From an uncultured Flavobacteriales bacterium (GTDB lineage Bacteria > Bacteroidota > Bacteroidia > CAIKAF01), in NCBI GenBank assembly GCA_903837495.1, contig CAILUT010000056.1, positions 1 to 64,000 of the forward strand: a stretch of 64,000 nucleotides of DNA, in the 5' to 3' direction. Shown here piece after piece: positions 35,277 through 43,943 of this stretch. A model generated the notes under the pieces. That model was not told the origin of the DNA. It did no database searches and was given only the letters and a program-made list of their open reading frames with translations. A program made the position numbers and the translations under genes. Within the stretch, counting starts at the first letter, position 1; every line of letters starts with the position of its first letter.

Positions 35277-36020
35277 ATGAATATTTTAGTCTGCATAGCC
35301 AAAGCTCCCGATACCACCACCAAGATTAAGTTTAGTCCAAGTGCCAATGCCTTGGACGGAAATGGCGTTACGTGGATTGTCAATCCATCGGACGAATGGT
35401 ATGCCCTAGTTCGGGCATTGGAATTAAAAGAGGCGGCGGGGCAAGGTAAAGTGAGTATTGTAACGGTAGGGCCCGCAGAAGACGATTCCATTATTCGCAA
35501 AGCATTGGCGGTAGGAGCCGACGAGGCTTTTCGCATCAACATGCAGCCCGATTGTGCCGCTTCGGTGGCGGCTCAAATTGCAGCTTGGATACACCAACAG
35601 CCATTTGATTTTATTTTGACCGGCAAAGAAACCATTGATTACAACGGTTCGGTAATGGGCGGATTGCTCGCCGCCGAATTGGATTTGCCCTACATTCCTT
35701 TGATTGAAAAACTAACCGTACAATCCGGTTGTGCAACCCTGTCTCGCGACATTGGCGGAGGTACAGAAGAAGTTCAAGTTCAAGGCCCCTTCGTTGCCTC
35801 GGCCACCAAAGGTTTAGCAGAACAACGCATCCCCAATATGCGGGGAATTATGGCCGCCCGAACCAAACCCATTCATGTTGTAGAACCACAGCCCTTAGAA
35901 TCAACGGTTCAGTACCTTGATTTCGCCTTGCCCGCCGAAAAAGGAGCCTGTAAAATGATTGACCCAGACAACATGGACGAACTGGTTCGCCTGTTGCATT
36001 CCGAAGCCAAAGCCCTTTAA
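35277..36020 (+). CDS. etfB: Electron transfer flavoprotein, beta subunit
   Basis: 247 residues, normal length. ETF beta fold: MNILVCIAKAPDTTTKI, NPSDEWYALVRALELKE, GPAEDDSIIRKALAVGADEA, then the TGKETIDYNGSVMGGLLA segment and the AMP-side loop GPFVASATKGLAEQRIPNMRGIM. With EtfA it forms a soluble FAD/AMP heterodimer that takes electrons from acyl-CoA and related dehydrogenases and passes them to ETF:quinone oxidoreductase. It is followed by etfA after 9 bases. Confidence 0.96.
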   Translation: MNILVCIAKAPDTTTKIKFSPSANALDGNGVTWIVNPSDEWYALVRALELKEAAGQGKVSIVTVGPAEDDSIIRKALAVGADEAFRINMQPDCAASVAAQIAAWIHQQPFDFILTGKETIDYNGSVMGGLLAAELDLPYIPLIEKLTVQSGCATLSRDIGGGTEEVQVQGPFVASATKGLAEQRIPNMRGIMAARTKPIHVVEPQPLESTVQYLDFALPAEKGACKMIDPDNMDELVRLLHSEAKAL

Positions 36021-36029
36021 TTTTAGCTG

Positions 36030-36986
36030 ATGAACGTACTTGTTTATATCGATTTGCAGCTGGGAAGACCCAGAAAAAATGCAGCCGAACTTCTGACCTA
36101 TGCACATAAAATGGCAGCAGGTGGAGCGGTTACAGCCCTTGTTTTAGGTCCATGCTCTGAGGATTTGGTTCAGCTGGGCGATTTTGGTGCGCAGCGGGTT
36201 TTGCACCTCAGTGCACCCGAGTTGGCATCCTTCGACGGGTTGGTTTACGGCAAATTGCTTGCCGAAGCCGTTGCGTTTAGTCAAAGCGATGCCCTGCTTC
36301 TGGCTTTTGACCACAGCGGGAAGGCCATTGCCCCCGTAGCTGCCGCAAAATTAAAGGCCGGCCTAGTGGCAGGGGCCGTGGGGCTTCCCCAGGGAAATCT
36401 GTTCCCCGTTAAAGCATTCTCAGGCAAGGCATTAGCTAAGGTGCGCGTTTTAACCGCCCAGTGGATAATCGCTTTGACCCCCAATTCTATTCCGGCTGAA
36501 CGAAATTCGTGCCCAGCCGCCGTTGAAGCTTGGACACCCACCTCCATTCCGGTTTCCAAGATTCAGGTGATTGCCAAGCATAAAAACGATTCCGATATTC
36601 CTTTGCCCGAGGCCGAGCGCGTCGTTTCGGGCGGACGTGGTTTGAAGGGCCCCGAAAATTGGGGCCTGATTGAAGAGCTAGCTCATGAACTGGGTGCCGC
36701 TACCGCTTGTTCTCGGCCTGTTTCTGATATTGGTTGGAGGCCACACCACGAACACGTTGGGCAAACAGGCATAACCATTCGCCCCAACTTGTATATCGCC
36801 GCCGGAATCAGTGGGGCAATTCAGCACTTGGCTGGCGTCAACAGTTCGAAAACCATCGTGGTAATCAATTCTGACGCGGAAGCTCCCTTTTTCAAAGCCG
36901 CCGATTATGGGGTTGTGGGCGATGCCTTCGAGGTACTGCCTAAGCTTACTCAAGCCATTAAAAAATTCAAGGCAGAACAAGCCTAA
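36030..36986 (+). CDS. etfA: Electron transfer flavoprotein, alpha subunit
   Basis: 318 residues. The N-terminal ETF domain (about 1-185) is followed by the FAD-binding C-terminal domain (about 195-318), with the typical RPVSDIGWRPHHEHVGQTG, YIAAGISGAIQHLAG and INSDAEAPFFKAADYGVVGD motifs. Partner of EtfB in the same operon; together they feed fatty- and amino-acid oxidation electrons to quinone. The bifunctional nuclease gene follows after 18 bases. Confidence 0.96.
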   Translation: MNVLVYIDLQLGRPRKNAAELLTYAHKMAAGGAVTALVLGPCSEDLVQLGDFGAQRVLHLSAPELASFDGLVYGKLLAEAVAFSQSDALLLAFDHSGKAIAPVAAAKLKAGLVAGAVGLPQGNLFPVKAFSGKALAKVRVLTAQWIIALTPNSIPAERNSCPAAVEAWTPTSIPVSKIQVIAKHKNDSDIPLPEAERVVSGGRGLKGPENWGLIEELAHELGAATACSRPVSDIGWRPHHEHVGQTGITIRPNLYIAAGISGAIQHLAGVNSSKTIVVINSDAEAPFFKAADYGVVGDAFEVLPKLTQAIKKFKAEQA

Positions 36987-37004
36987 CGCCATTTTGGGCC
37001 GATT

Positions 37005-37598
37005 ATGAAGAAAATTGCGTTGGAAATTGTCGGACTTCAGTACAGCCAAACCCAGTCGGGAGCCTATGTACTGGTTCTAGGTGAAATGGGCGGCTCGCGC
37101 CGACTCCCCATTATTATTGGAAGCTCCGAAGCCCAAGCCATCGCCATTGGCTTAGAAAACATGGTGCCCTTGCGCCCAGTTACCCACGATTTGTTCAAAA
37201 CCTTCGCCCAAGAATTCGGAGTTAAAATGACTCAAATCTTGATTCATGAATTGCGCGAAGCCGTATTCCACGCCACCCTTTTTTGTGTCGATGCATCGGG
37301 GCGGGAAATCAGCGTAGATGCCCGAACCAGCGATGCCGTAGCCCTCGCAGTTCGGTTCGCCTGCCCCATTTTTATTTACGAGAAAATACTGGAAGATTCC
37401 GGCATTCGGATCAATGAAGACGATGCAATCGCTTCCGATTTAGAGGAAGGATTAGACCCCGAACCCCTTGACGATTCTTTGTCCGAATTGAGCGATGATG
37501 TGCTGCAAAAACGACTGCAATACCTGCTCGATAACGAAGAATACGAAGAGGCATCGCGGGTTCGCGACGAACTAAGCCGCCGCAAAGGATTGGCCTAA
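37005..37598 (+). CDS. Bifunctional nuclease (BFN/DUF151) domain protein with UVR motif
   Basis: 197 residues. Residues about 1-140 are the BFN domain (RLPIIIGSSEAQAIAIGLE, RPVTHDLF, EISVDARTSDAVALAVRF); residues about 162-195 form a UvrB/UvrC motif (LQKRLQYLLDNEEYEEASRVRDEL). BFN proteins were described as DNA/RNA nucleases in plants and their bacterial homologues are poorly studied. The BFN-UVR architecture is usual in Bacteroidota and hints at a DNA-repair link. It is the last gene of the etfBA operon, before a terminator at 37703. Confidence 0.88.
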   Translation: MKKIALEIVGLQYSQTQSGAYVLVLGEMGGSRRLPIIIGSSEAQAIAIGLENMVPLRPVTHDLFKTFAQEFGVKMTQILIHELREAVFHATLFCVDASGREISVDARTSDAVALAVRFACPIFIYEKILEDSGIRINEDDAIASDLEEGLDPEPLDDSLSELSDDVLQKRLQYLLDNEEYEEASRVRDELSRRKGLA

Positions 37599-37702
37599 GT
37601 CAACCAAAACCACTCTTCCCTCAACTTTCCCTTAAAGCCCCACAGCTGTTGGTCGCCTTTGCCTCCTTTTTCGTTCCTTTGTATGCCCGCTCTTGCTTAA
37701 GC

Positions 37703-37727
37703 CCCGTTGAATTTTAACGGGATTTTT
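37703..37727 (+). terminator. Terminator of the etfB-etfA-BFN operon
   Basis: CCCGTT / AACGGG stem, 7-base loop and ATTTTT tail, about 105 bases after the BFN stop. Confidence 0.7.
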
Positions 37728-37776
37728 GGGAAAGCTCTTTTCTAAATATACCCTTTTTCCTGCCAAAATCTTGTTC

Positions 37777-37784
37777 TACCTTTG
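37777..37784 (+). promoter_or_regulatory. -7 box of the class III aminotransferase operon
   Basis: TACCTTTG, a perfect TAnnTTTG, 32 bases before the ATG at 37817 and after the upstream terminator. Confidence 0.65.
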
Positions 37785-37816
37785 TTCATTCCTTTCATCA
37801 TTAATCCCATTTCTAA

Positions 37817-39151
37817 ATGGCAAATACAGTTAACCTAAACCAAGATTATCCTTCGATTTCTGCTTCGCTGAAATTATATGAACAGGCTAGAGCGATTATG
37901 CCCCCGGTTACCCAAACCATGGCCAAAGGCCCCGGCCAATATTCGCTGGGTGCCGCCCCTATTTACCTAAAACGAGGCAAGGGTGCCCGGGTTTGGGATG
38001 TGGACGGCAATGAATATCTGGACTGGAACGCCGCTATTGGCCCGCTTTCTTTGGGGTATGGCTGGCCCGCAGTCGATCAAGCCATCATCAATCAGCTGGG
38101 CGACGGAATTACCTTTTCGCTGATGCACGAATTGGAATACCGCGTTGCAGAACGCTTGCATAAAATCATTCCCAATGCCGAATCCATTCGCATCAGCAAG
38201 TCGGGCGCCGACGTATGCTCCGCAGCCGTACGCATCGCACGTGCACATACCGGACGCGAAAAAATCCTGTGCTGCGGTTACCACGGTTGGCACGATTGGT
38301 ATATCGCTGTTACCTCACGCGCCAATGGAATTCCCAGCTCGGTCGGAGCCCTCACCAACACCTTCGATTACAACAACATTGATTCCTTAAAAGAATCGCT
38401 AGACTCTTCTGTAGCCGCAGTGATTATGGAACCCTTTGTGTTTGATCGCCCTGCCGAGGGATATTTGCACGAAGTAGCGCGCCTGTGCAAAGAAAATGGA
38501 ACCTTGCTTATTTTTGATGAGATGTGGAGCGGATTTAGGCTGGCACTGGGGGGCGCTCAAGAGTACTTTGGATTGAAGCCCGACTTGGCCGTCTATTCAA
38601 AAGCCGTCGCCAATGGAATGCCCATCGCCTTTTTAACCGGACGCCGCGATGTGATGGAACACTTCAATACCGATGTGTTCTTCTTCACTACCTTTGGTGG
38701 GGAGGCCCTTTCGCTGGCCGCTACATTGGCGACTTTAGATGAATTAGAACGGCTGAATGTTCCTGCCGATTTAGCCAACAAAGGAAAGGTGCTGATGGAC
38801 GGATACAATGCCTTGGCCGAATCCTTAGGCATGCAACACCTTACAAAATGCAAGGGTTTTCCCTGCCGTACCACCATTACCCTAGAGGCCGGTGTTGGGA
38901 ATGCCCTAGAGGTGAAAGCCTATTTTCAGCAAGAAATGATCCGCAGGGGCGTATTGTGGCAGGGAAACCACAACATGATGGCGGCCCATTCCATGGAAGA
39001 CATTGAATATACCCTTAAGGCCTATGCCGATGTGCTTCCCTTGGTAAAAGACGCAATTGAAAAAGGCGATGTAGCCGCTCGATTGAGGGGCAAACCCCTA
39101 GAAGCTGTTTTTCGCAAAGTGGACAACTTTAACATGAAACCCAAGGCATGA
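37817..39151 (+). CDS. Class III PLP-dependent aminotransferase (GSA aminomutase-like)
   Basis: 444 residues. Fold type I class III features: GARVWDVDGNEYLDWNAAIGP near the N-terminus, SGADVCSAAVRIARA, the GYHGWHDW segment, FDEMWSGFRLALGG, and the PLP lysine Lys262 in YSKAVANGMPI. It resembles glutamate-1-semialdehyde 2,1-aminomutases and related nucleotide-sugar or amino-acid aminotransferases. True HemL is a possibility, but no heme genes are nearby, so I leave the substrate open. The stop overlaps the next start as ATGA, so at least two genes are coupled. Confidence 0.88.
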   Translation: MANTVNLNQDYPSISASLKLYEQARAIMPPVTQTMAKGPGQYSLGAAPIYLKRGKGARVWDVDGNEYLDWNAAIGPLSLGYGWPAVDQAIINQLGDGITFSLMHELEYRVAERLHKIIPNAESIRISKSGADVCSAAVRIARAHTGREKILCCGYHGWHDWYIAVTSRANGIPSSVGALTNTFDYNNIDSLKESLDSSVAAVIMEPFVFDRPAEGYLHEVARLCKENGTLLIFDEMWSGFRLALGGAQEYFGLKPDLAVYSKAVANGMPIAFLTGRRDVMEHFNTDVFFFTTFGGEALSLAATLATLDELERLNVPADLANKGKVLMDGYNALAESLGMQHLTKCKGFPCRTTITLEAGVGNALEVKAYFQQEMIRRGVLWQGNHNMMAAHSMEDIEYTLKAYADVLPLVKDAIEKGDVAARLRGKPLEAVFRKVDNFNMKPKA

Positions 39152-39402
39152 GAATTCAGGTAATGGGCGGGGGCATTGCAAAACGATGGATGCTCTCATC
39201 AGGCTTGTTTCTGATTTTGTTGGCCCTATTCGTCTTTGAATTCCCCCGTTTCTTCGCCTATATCTTGGGGGGATTCATTATGCTTTTCGGGGCATTGCTC
39301 TTTATTGGTGGAATGTTGGCTCCTAAGCAGCCCAACGGTGGCCGGGCCATGCCCAGCCAAGGCAATAAAACCGAAGATGGAACATGGGAAGATCTTTCCT
39401 AA
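39148..39402 (+). CDS. Small two-helix membrane protein
   Basis: 84 residues: a short charged N-terminus, two hydrophobic helices (SSGLFLILLALFVFEFP and FFAYILGGFIMLFGALLFIGGML) and a polar tail ending EDGTWEDLS. It overlaps the aminotransferase by 4 bases and the next gene by 19 bases, so coupled translation is likely. I recognise no family. Confidence 0.75.
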   Translation: MRIQVMGGGIAKRWMLSSGLFLILLALFVFEFPRFFAYILGGFIMLFGALLFIGGMLAPKQPNGGRAMPSQGNKTEDGTWEDLS

Positions 39403-40964
39403 TAGCCCTGTTTTGCCTGAGTTCCCTTTTGGGTGCATGGGCACAGTCGCTTACCCTAAAATGGGGGGCAGGAATGGGGTTTTCAAGGAACGAAACCCTG
39501 AGCAAATTTTACCCCATAGGCAGCGGTGAAGTAGCTTGGCTCAGATTAAAAGATCCAACCTTAGGTTACCACAAAGCCTTTTTAGATGTCTTTGACCTAT
39601 ACACCTTGCAAGAGGAACGGAGCCTTGAACTTCACCACGGCAAAACCATTCAGGAACGCTATCGGTTTTACCGGCCACGGTTTGCCGGATTGGCCTTCCA
39701 ACAAAATCGCTTTTTGGTCTTTCAAACCGGGTATGACCCCAACCGCAAACAAGCCCTTGCTTTCATTCATCCCTTAGACAGCGACGGCAGAGAAGAGGGG
39801 AAACCTCGGTTGATCTTTGAGAATCAGATTGAATCAAAACTGAAGCTGCCCGCCGTACGCTTTGTCTCGGATTCGGCCCAAGGCCGAGTCGCCCTTTTTC
39901 TGGTAAATTCCCCCGACAAGCAATTGGGGGTAGAGGTCGAGGTGCTGGTGGTTGACAGCAACCTGAATTTGGAATGGACCAACAAAGCCACGCTGCCCTT
40001 CCAACGTGCCGAACTGGGGCCCGAAGCAATCCAAATGAATGCCAAAGGAGCACTTTGGGTCCTGACTCAAATACGGCCTAAAGAAATCAACCTCTTTGGC
40101 AGCCGCGAAGACAAAAGCTATTTTCAGCTTATGTCGTTTTCGCCCGACGACAGTTTGGGCGAATTTTACAGCCAAACCTTGCAATATGGGGAGCGTAAAA
40201 TTTTGGGCGCTTCTCTTGATACCGTTCAAGGTGGCGTGTGGTTGTGCATGACCTATGAAATTCCACAAAAAAAAGCGGCCGCAGTTTCTGGAATTCTGCT
40301 TCAACCCCTTCCTTTAAATCCACAGGATCCCTGGCCCAATTCCATCGACCTAGCGGTTGACCCTGCCTTTATTTCCGATTTTAAGACCGATGCTCTTATT
40401 CAAAGCCGGGCCGACAAAGAATCCGCATTTGTAGAGGTTTTGCGTGTTTTTTCTGCCCCAGGGGGCAATAAATTCGTGCTGGCCGAGCACCGGCTGAATA
40501 CAGAACATTGCTATACCGATTACCGCACGGCTCAGCAATTTTGCACCTATACCTATTATAGGAACGACATCCTTGTATTTGCTTTGGACTCCACGAATCA
40601 ATCAATCTGGAACATGAAGCTGCCCAAAAGGCAGGTAAGCCGAAACGACAATGGAATGTTTTTGTCGGTTCTAACGGCCATGTCGAACGACACCCTGAAA
40701 CTGGCTTGGCTGGAACACCCAGAAACCACCGAATTTACGCCCGAAAAAGAACTGCAGTTTATGGACAATCCCCGAAAAGCGGAACTGCTAACCTGGAAGC
40801 TGCCCCCCGCTGGACGTCCAGAACGGCAACAAATTCCCCTTCCTAAACAGGGCAAATTTCCGGTTGTTCCCATGCTCAACAAAGGGTTAATTGTGGGCGA
40901 TGGCGCTGTGTTTCTCACCGGAATTTTGCGCCGAAAGGTGCTGCCTGGATTGCTGCGTTGGTAA
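39384..40964 (+). CDS. Secreted protein of unknown function
   Basis: 526 residues from an ATG inside the end of the previous gene. Signal peptide 1-20 (LLGAWAQ). The mature part is beta-rich with recurring short strands ending in acidic or polar turns (LDVFDLYTLQEE, VDSNLNLEWTNKA, VFALDSTNQSIWNM), which could be a beta-propeller; this is inferred from pattern only. It has no T9SS sorting domain, so it is probably periplasmic. Convergent with the next gene across a 28-base gap. Confidence 0.75.
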   Translation: MGRSFLIALFCLSSLLGAWAQSLTLKWGAGMGFSRNETLSKFYPIGSGEVAWLRLKDPTLGYHKAFLDVFDLYTLQEERSLELHHGKTIQERYRFYRPRFAGLAFQQNRFLVFQTGYDPNRKQALAFIHPLDSDGREEGKPRLIFENQIESKLKLPAVRFVSDSAQGRVALFLVNSPDKQLGVEVEVLVVDSNLNLEWTNKATLPFQRAELGPEAIQMNAKGALWVLTQIRPKEINLFGSREDKSYFQLMSFSPDDSLGEFYSQTLQYGERKILGASLDTVQGGVWLCMTYEIPQKKAAAVSGILLQPLPLNPQDPWPNSIDLAVDPAFISDFKTDALIQSRADKESAFVEVLRVFSAPGGNKFVLAEHRLNTEHCYTDYRTAQQFCTYTYYRNDILVFALDSTNQSIWNMKLPKRQVSRNDNGMFLSVLTAMSNDTLKLAWLEHPETTEFTPEKELQFMDNPRKAELLTWKLPPAGRPERQQIPLPKQGKFPVVPMLNKGLIVGDGAVFLTGILRRKVLPGLLRW

Positions 40965-40992
40965 AATACAGCCTGAATTTGGCACCGATGAT

Positions 40993-41760
40993 TTACCGTT
41001 TTTTTAGATGGGCGGCTTCTACCCCCATACCAAACAAAGCATAATCTAGGAAGGCCGGGTCCTGTGGCAATACCTGTCTAGCCCTGGTAGTAAGTTCTAC
41101 CACCGACTGCCAATCGTTTTGTTTGCGGGATAGCAAGCCCAATTCTCGAGCCACTGTTCCCGAATGCACATCCAGAGGCAGGTGAAGTTGGCTGGCCGAT
41201 ATAGAACCCCACAATCCAAAATCGACCCCCTCTTGATCGCTGCGCACCATCCAGCGTAAAAACATGTTGATGCGTTTGGCCGCTGAACCTCGAACTGGGT
41301 CGGAAAGGTGTTTTCCACTGCGCCCCGGGTCTTGCCCCTGCAAAAATCGGATTCTGAATTGCTGCAGCCCCCGGCCAAAGTCCGATTCCCTTTTTAGTGC
41401 CAATGAAAAACAGGCTTCCAGTCCTTCTTGCTGGTACATGCTGCGCAACCGCAAAACCAACCATTTGGCATCGGTACCATTAAAGGTGCGGTGCACAAAT
41501 CCATTTAGGCTGTTCAAATCCGATTCCTTGGCCTGCATTACAAATTCATAGGGGCTATCCCACATTAAGTGCATCCAATGCTGGGCCGACCTAAGTATGC
41601 TCCGTCGATTGCCCCAACTAATCAATGCCGTGCAGAAGGCCGCAATTTCGATGTCTTCCTTCTGGGTATAGCGGTGGGGAATGGAAATCGGGTCGGCCTC
41701 AATAAAGTCAGGGCCGGCGTACCTTTCAGCCAGTTTAATCAGGTCTGAATCGCTCAGCAT
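40993..41760 (-). CDS. TIGR02757 (DUF2400) family protein
   Basis: 255 residues, normal length. Typical segments are DPISIPHRYTQKEDIEIAAF, ISWGNRRSIL, AAKRINMFLRWMVR, and the LPLDVHSGTVARELGLL region with DPAFLDYALFG near the end. The RINMFLRWM and PLDVH parts recall the helix-hairpin-helix/GPD DNA glycosylase fold, but the conserved enzyme residues cannot be confirmed here. Function unproven; a DNA or RNA-base role is inferred from fold resemblance. It sits 80 bases downstream of cmk. Confidence 0.87.
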   Translation of the reverse strand: MLSDSDLIKLAERYAGPDFIEADPISIPHRYTQKEDIEIAAFCTALISWGNRRSILRSAQHWMHLMWDSPYEFVMQAKESDLNSLNGFVHRTFNGTDAKWLVLRLRSMYQQEGLEACFSLALKRESDFGRGLQQFRIRFLQGQDPGRSGKHLSDPVRGSAAKRINMFLRWMVRSDQEGVDFGLWGSISASQLHLPLDVHSGTVARELGLLSRKQNDWQSVVELTTRARQVLPQDPAFLDYALFGMGVEAAHLKKR

Positions 41761-41840
41761 GCCGGCAACGAATTTGGGTTTAAGGTCAGGGGTTTATGGT
41801 TTTTTATAAACCCAGCGTATTTGAATGGGTTGCCCACCGT

Positions 41841-42563
41841 TTATTCTTGCTGCAGGGCTTGCTTTACCCATTCTAAAGCCCATTTCAATTGCTGTTCGGC
41901 GCTCAAATGGGTGTTGTCCAAAACCAGGGCATCTTCAGCCTGACGCAAGGGGTCTTCTTTCCGGTGTGCATCTTCATAATCTCTGGCAATTTGCTGCTCT
42001 AGCACCGTTTGCAAATCCATGGGTTTGCCTTGGTTTTCCAATTCCATTTGCCGGCGCAGCGCTCGAACTTGGGGCTCGGCCGTCATAAAAATTTTCAATT
42101 CAGCCTGAGGCATAACCACAGTTCCAATGTCGCGTCCGTCCATGACCACTCCTTTTTCGCTGGCCATTTGCTTTTGCAAGATTTGCACATAATCGCGAAC
42201 CGCTCTAATTTGACTAACCTTGCTGGCCAGCGTGGCAATTTGCAGGTTTCGGATAAAGGGTTCTACGGTTTTGCCTTCCAAGGCAACCAAGGAGGCTCCG
42301 CTTTGGGCGTCCAAAACAAAGCCAACCTGCATGTTGGGAAGCAAGGGTATTAATTGGGCGGTTTTAACCTGACCATCTAGGGCAATCAAATTTTTTTGCA
42401 GGGCAAAATACGCCACCGCTCGGTACATGGCACCCGTATCTAAATATCGATAGTGCAAGGTGCAGGCTAGGGCTTTTGCTAGGGTGCTTTTGCCACAAGA
42501 GGAAAAGCCGTCGATGGCTATGTTGATGTGCTTTAGGGGCTTAGATTCCGGTTCGGGGGGCAT
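41841..42563 (-). CDS. cmk: Cytidylate kinase
   Basis: 240 residues from the ATG at 42563, which overlaps the porQ stop by 23 bases; a TTG 27 bases further upstream is less likely. Walker A is GFSSCGKST, followed by the CMP-binding YLDTGAMYRAVAY, DGRDIGTVVMP and the lid-type RDYEDAHRKEDPLRQAEDALVLD. It phosphorylates CMP and dCMP with ATP. In Bacteroidota cmk is often next to T9SS genes such as porQ or porT, as here. Confidence 0.95.
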   Translation of the reverse strand: MPPEPESKPLKHINIAIDGFSSCGKSTLAKALACTLHYRYLDTGAMYRAVAYFALQKNLIALDGQVKTAQLIPLLPNMQVGFVLDAQSGASLVALEGKTVEPFIRNLQIATLASKVSQIRAVRDYVQILQKQMASEKGVVMDGRDIGTVVMPQAELKIFMTAEPQVRALRRQMELENQGKPMDLQTVLEQQIARDYEDAHRKEDPLRQAEDALVLDNTHLSAEQQLKWALEWVKQALQQE

Positions 42564-43638
42564 CGGTGGCGGGTAGTTTCTTTTTAGCAAATAGTTTGCC
42601 GGCGTTGATTTGTAAAGTCAGGTGGTTGGGCGATCCCACCGCATGGTAGGTGGCTCTGGAATACGAAAACGTAAAATGCGAAATTCGAACTCCAAGCCCC
42701 CAGCTTAGACCGGCTGCGGCATCTGATTGCAATGAGCTTAGCTCGCCACCCCGCAAAAAATTGTAGCTGATTCTAAAAAACAAACGCTGCTTAAAGGGCA
42801 TCAATTCGGCACCAATAATAAAATGCCTTAGAATGTTGTCGCCCACACTAATGCGGTTTACACTGCTGTCGTTGGTTAAAGGGTCTATATTTATTGGGTT
42901 GTCGATGTCTAAAAAACTCAAGTCGGGCTGCTGCAAGTTGTTTGCGGTTGCTGTGAACCGCAAGGGCAGATGTTCTAGCTGATGCGCGAAACCCAACTGA
43001 ATTTGAAAAGGCAGAGGTTCGTAGTTGTTGGTGGTGTAAGGGTCAATCATGCTGCCCATGTTTTTGAATACCAGGCCCAAAACGGTTCTTTTGTTTTTGC
43101 TTCGATAGGCCAAGCCCAGATCTACTGCGGCTCCGATGCTGGTAAATCCGGCATAGGCACTGAAAACCGCTTTAAAATGCCCGCCCACATGCCAGGTGCT
43201 GTCTAAAATGGGTTGAGCATACCCCAAGTAAATGGCTTGATCGTTGGCCCTAACTTCTCCAATAATTTGCCCGGTTTCTTGTGTTTCGGTAAAACTTCCG
43301 TAGTCGAAATACTGTACGCCCCCAAACAGGGTGCCTTTCTTTTTGAATCGGTGTGCCACGGCAAAGGACCCATATCCGATGTTGGCAAAATAGGCATTGA
43401 AATCTAAGGCGGCTTGCAGGTGCATGCTGCGATTTAACAAGGCCGGATTTTGAAAGGCCATGCCCGGGTCGTTGTCCATTATAGCCACTTGACTTCCGCC
43501 CAGAGCTTCGATTCGGGCCGATTGAGGCAGCTGCAAAAATGCATAGGTAAAACTGCCTCCAATTTGGGCCGTTAGCCCACAAGCTGAGCCTGCCCAAACC
43601 AGGAGACTTCCCCTTAGGTATGCAAAAATCGCCTTCAT
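42541..43638 (-). CDS. porQ: T9SS outer-membrane protein PorQ
   Basis: 365 residues. Signal peptide about 1-25, then a beta-barrel of the FadL/PorV-like type: GSFTYAFLQLPQSARIEALGG and the DNDPGMAFQNPALLN box are hallmarks of PorQ/PorV-family proteins. PorQ belongs to the T9SS attachment complex with PorU, PorV and PorZ, which cleaves the C-terminal sorting signal and links cargo to the cell surface. The overlap with cmk is a known arrangement. The gene is the likely machinery for the type A cargo proteins in this window. Confidence 0.9.
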   Translation of the reverse strand: MKAIFAYLRGSLLVWAGSACGLTAQIGGSFTYAFLQLPQSARIEALGGSQVAIMDNDPGMAFQNPALLNRSMHLQAALDFNAYFANIGYGSFAVAHRFKKKGTLFGGVQYFDYGSFTETQETGQIIGEVRANDQAIYLGYAQPILDSTWHVGGHFKAVFSAYAGFTSIGAAVDLGLAYRSKNKRTVLGLVFKNMGSMIDPYTTNNYEPLPFQIQLGFAHQLEHLPLRFTATANNLQQPDLSFLDIDNPINIDPLTNDSSVNRISVGDNILRHFIIGAELMPFKQRLFFRISYNFLRGGELSSLQSDAAAGLSWGLGVRISHFTFSYSRATYHAVGSPNHLTLQINAGKLFAKKKLPATDAPRTGI

Positions 43639-43646
43639 TCTTGCCC

Positions 43647-43654
43647 TAAAGGTA
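43647..43654 (-). promoter_or_regulatory. -7 box of porQ-cmk
   Basis: TACCTTTA on the minus strand (43654 to 43647), ending 8 bases before the porQ ATG. Confidence 0.55.
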
Positions 43655-43741
43655 CAAGACTGCCGTAAATTTTCAGGTTCTGCCGGCTTTTCTTTTTAAT
43701 GGCCTGTTGGGTAGGAATTTGGTTTATGGAATTCGGGGCCC

Positions 43742-43880
43742 GCGCCCCCGATTGAACCGGCAGGCGGCGCCGGGGAACCGGCATCGGCAAGCCGGCGAGG
43801 AGGCGACTTTAGGAGCCACCGCAGCCGGGATTGCCGACCGGTTGCCCAAGCCGACTACAGGTGAAAGCGGGATTAGGCGC
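43742..43880 (+). repeat. 140-nt structured element, copy C
   Basis: Best-conserved copy. Outer stem GCGCC-CCCG with CGGG-ATTA-GGCGC; boxes ATTGAACC and GGTGAAAG; variable arms GGGGAACCGGCATCGGCAAG / GCCGACCGGTTGCCC; core GGAGGCGACTTTAGGAGCC at 43799-43817. It is followed by CCCC and an A-tract and ends 63 bases before the purB start on the same strand. Confidence 0.88.
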
Positions 43881-43943
43881 CCCCTTAAAAAAATCCCACG
43901 ACCCAGAAATTTCCTTCGTAACTTCGTGCCTTAGATTGTGTTT

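Noticed and set aside
43742-43880. Integron attC site or purine riboswitch upstream of purB
   Set aside because: No attC R/L core boxes or integrase are seen, no purine aptamer core is recognisable, and the same element occurs beside unrelated genes.
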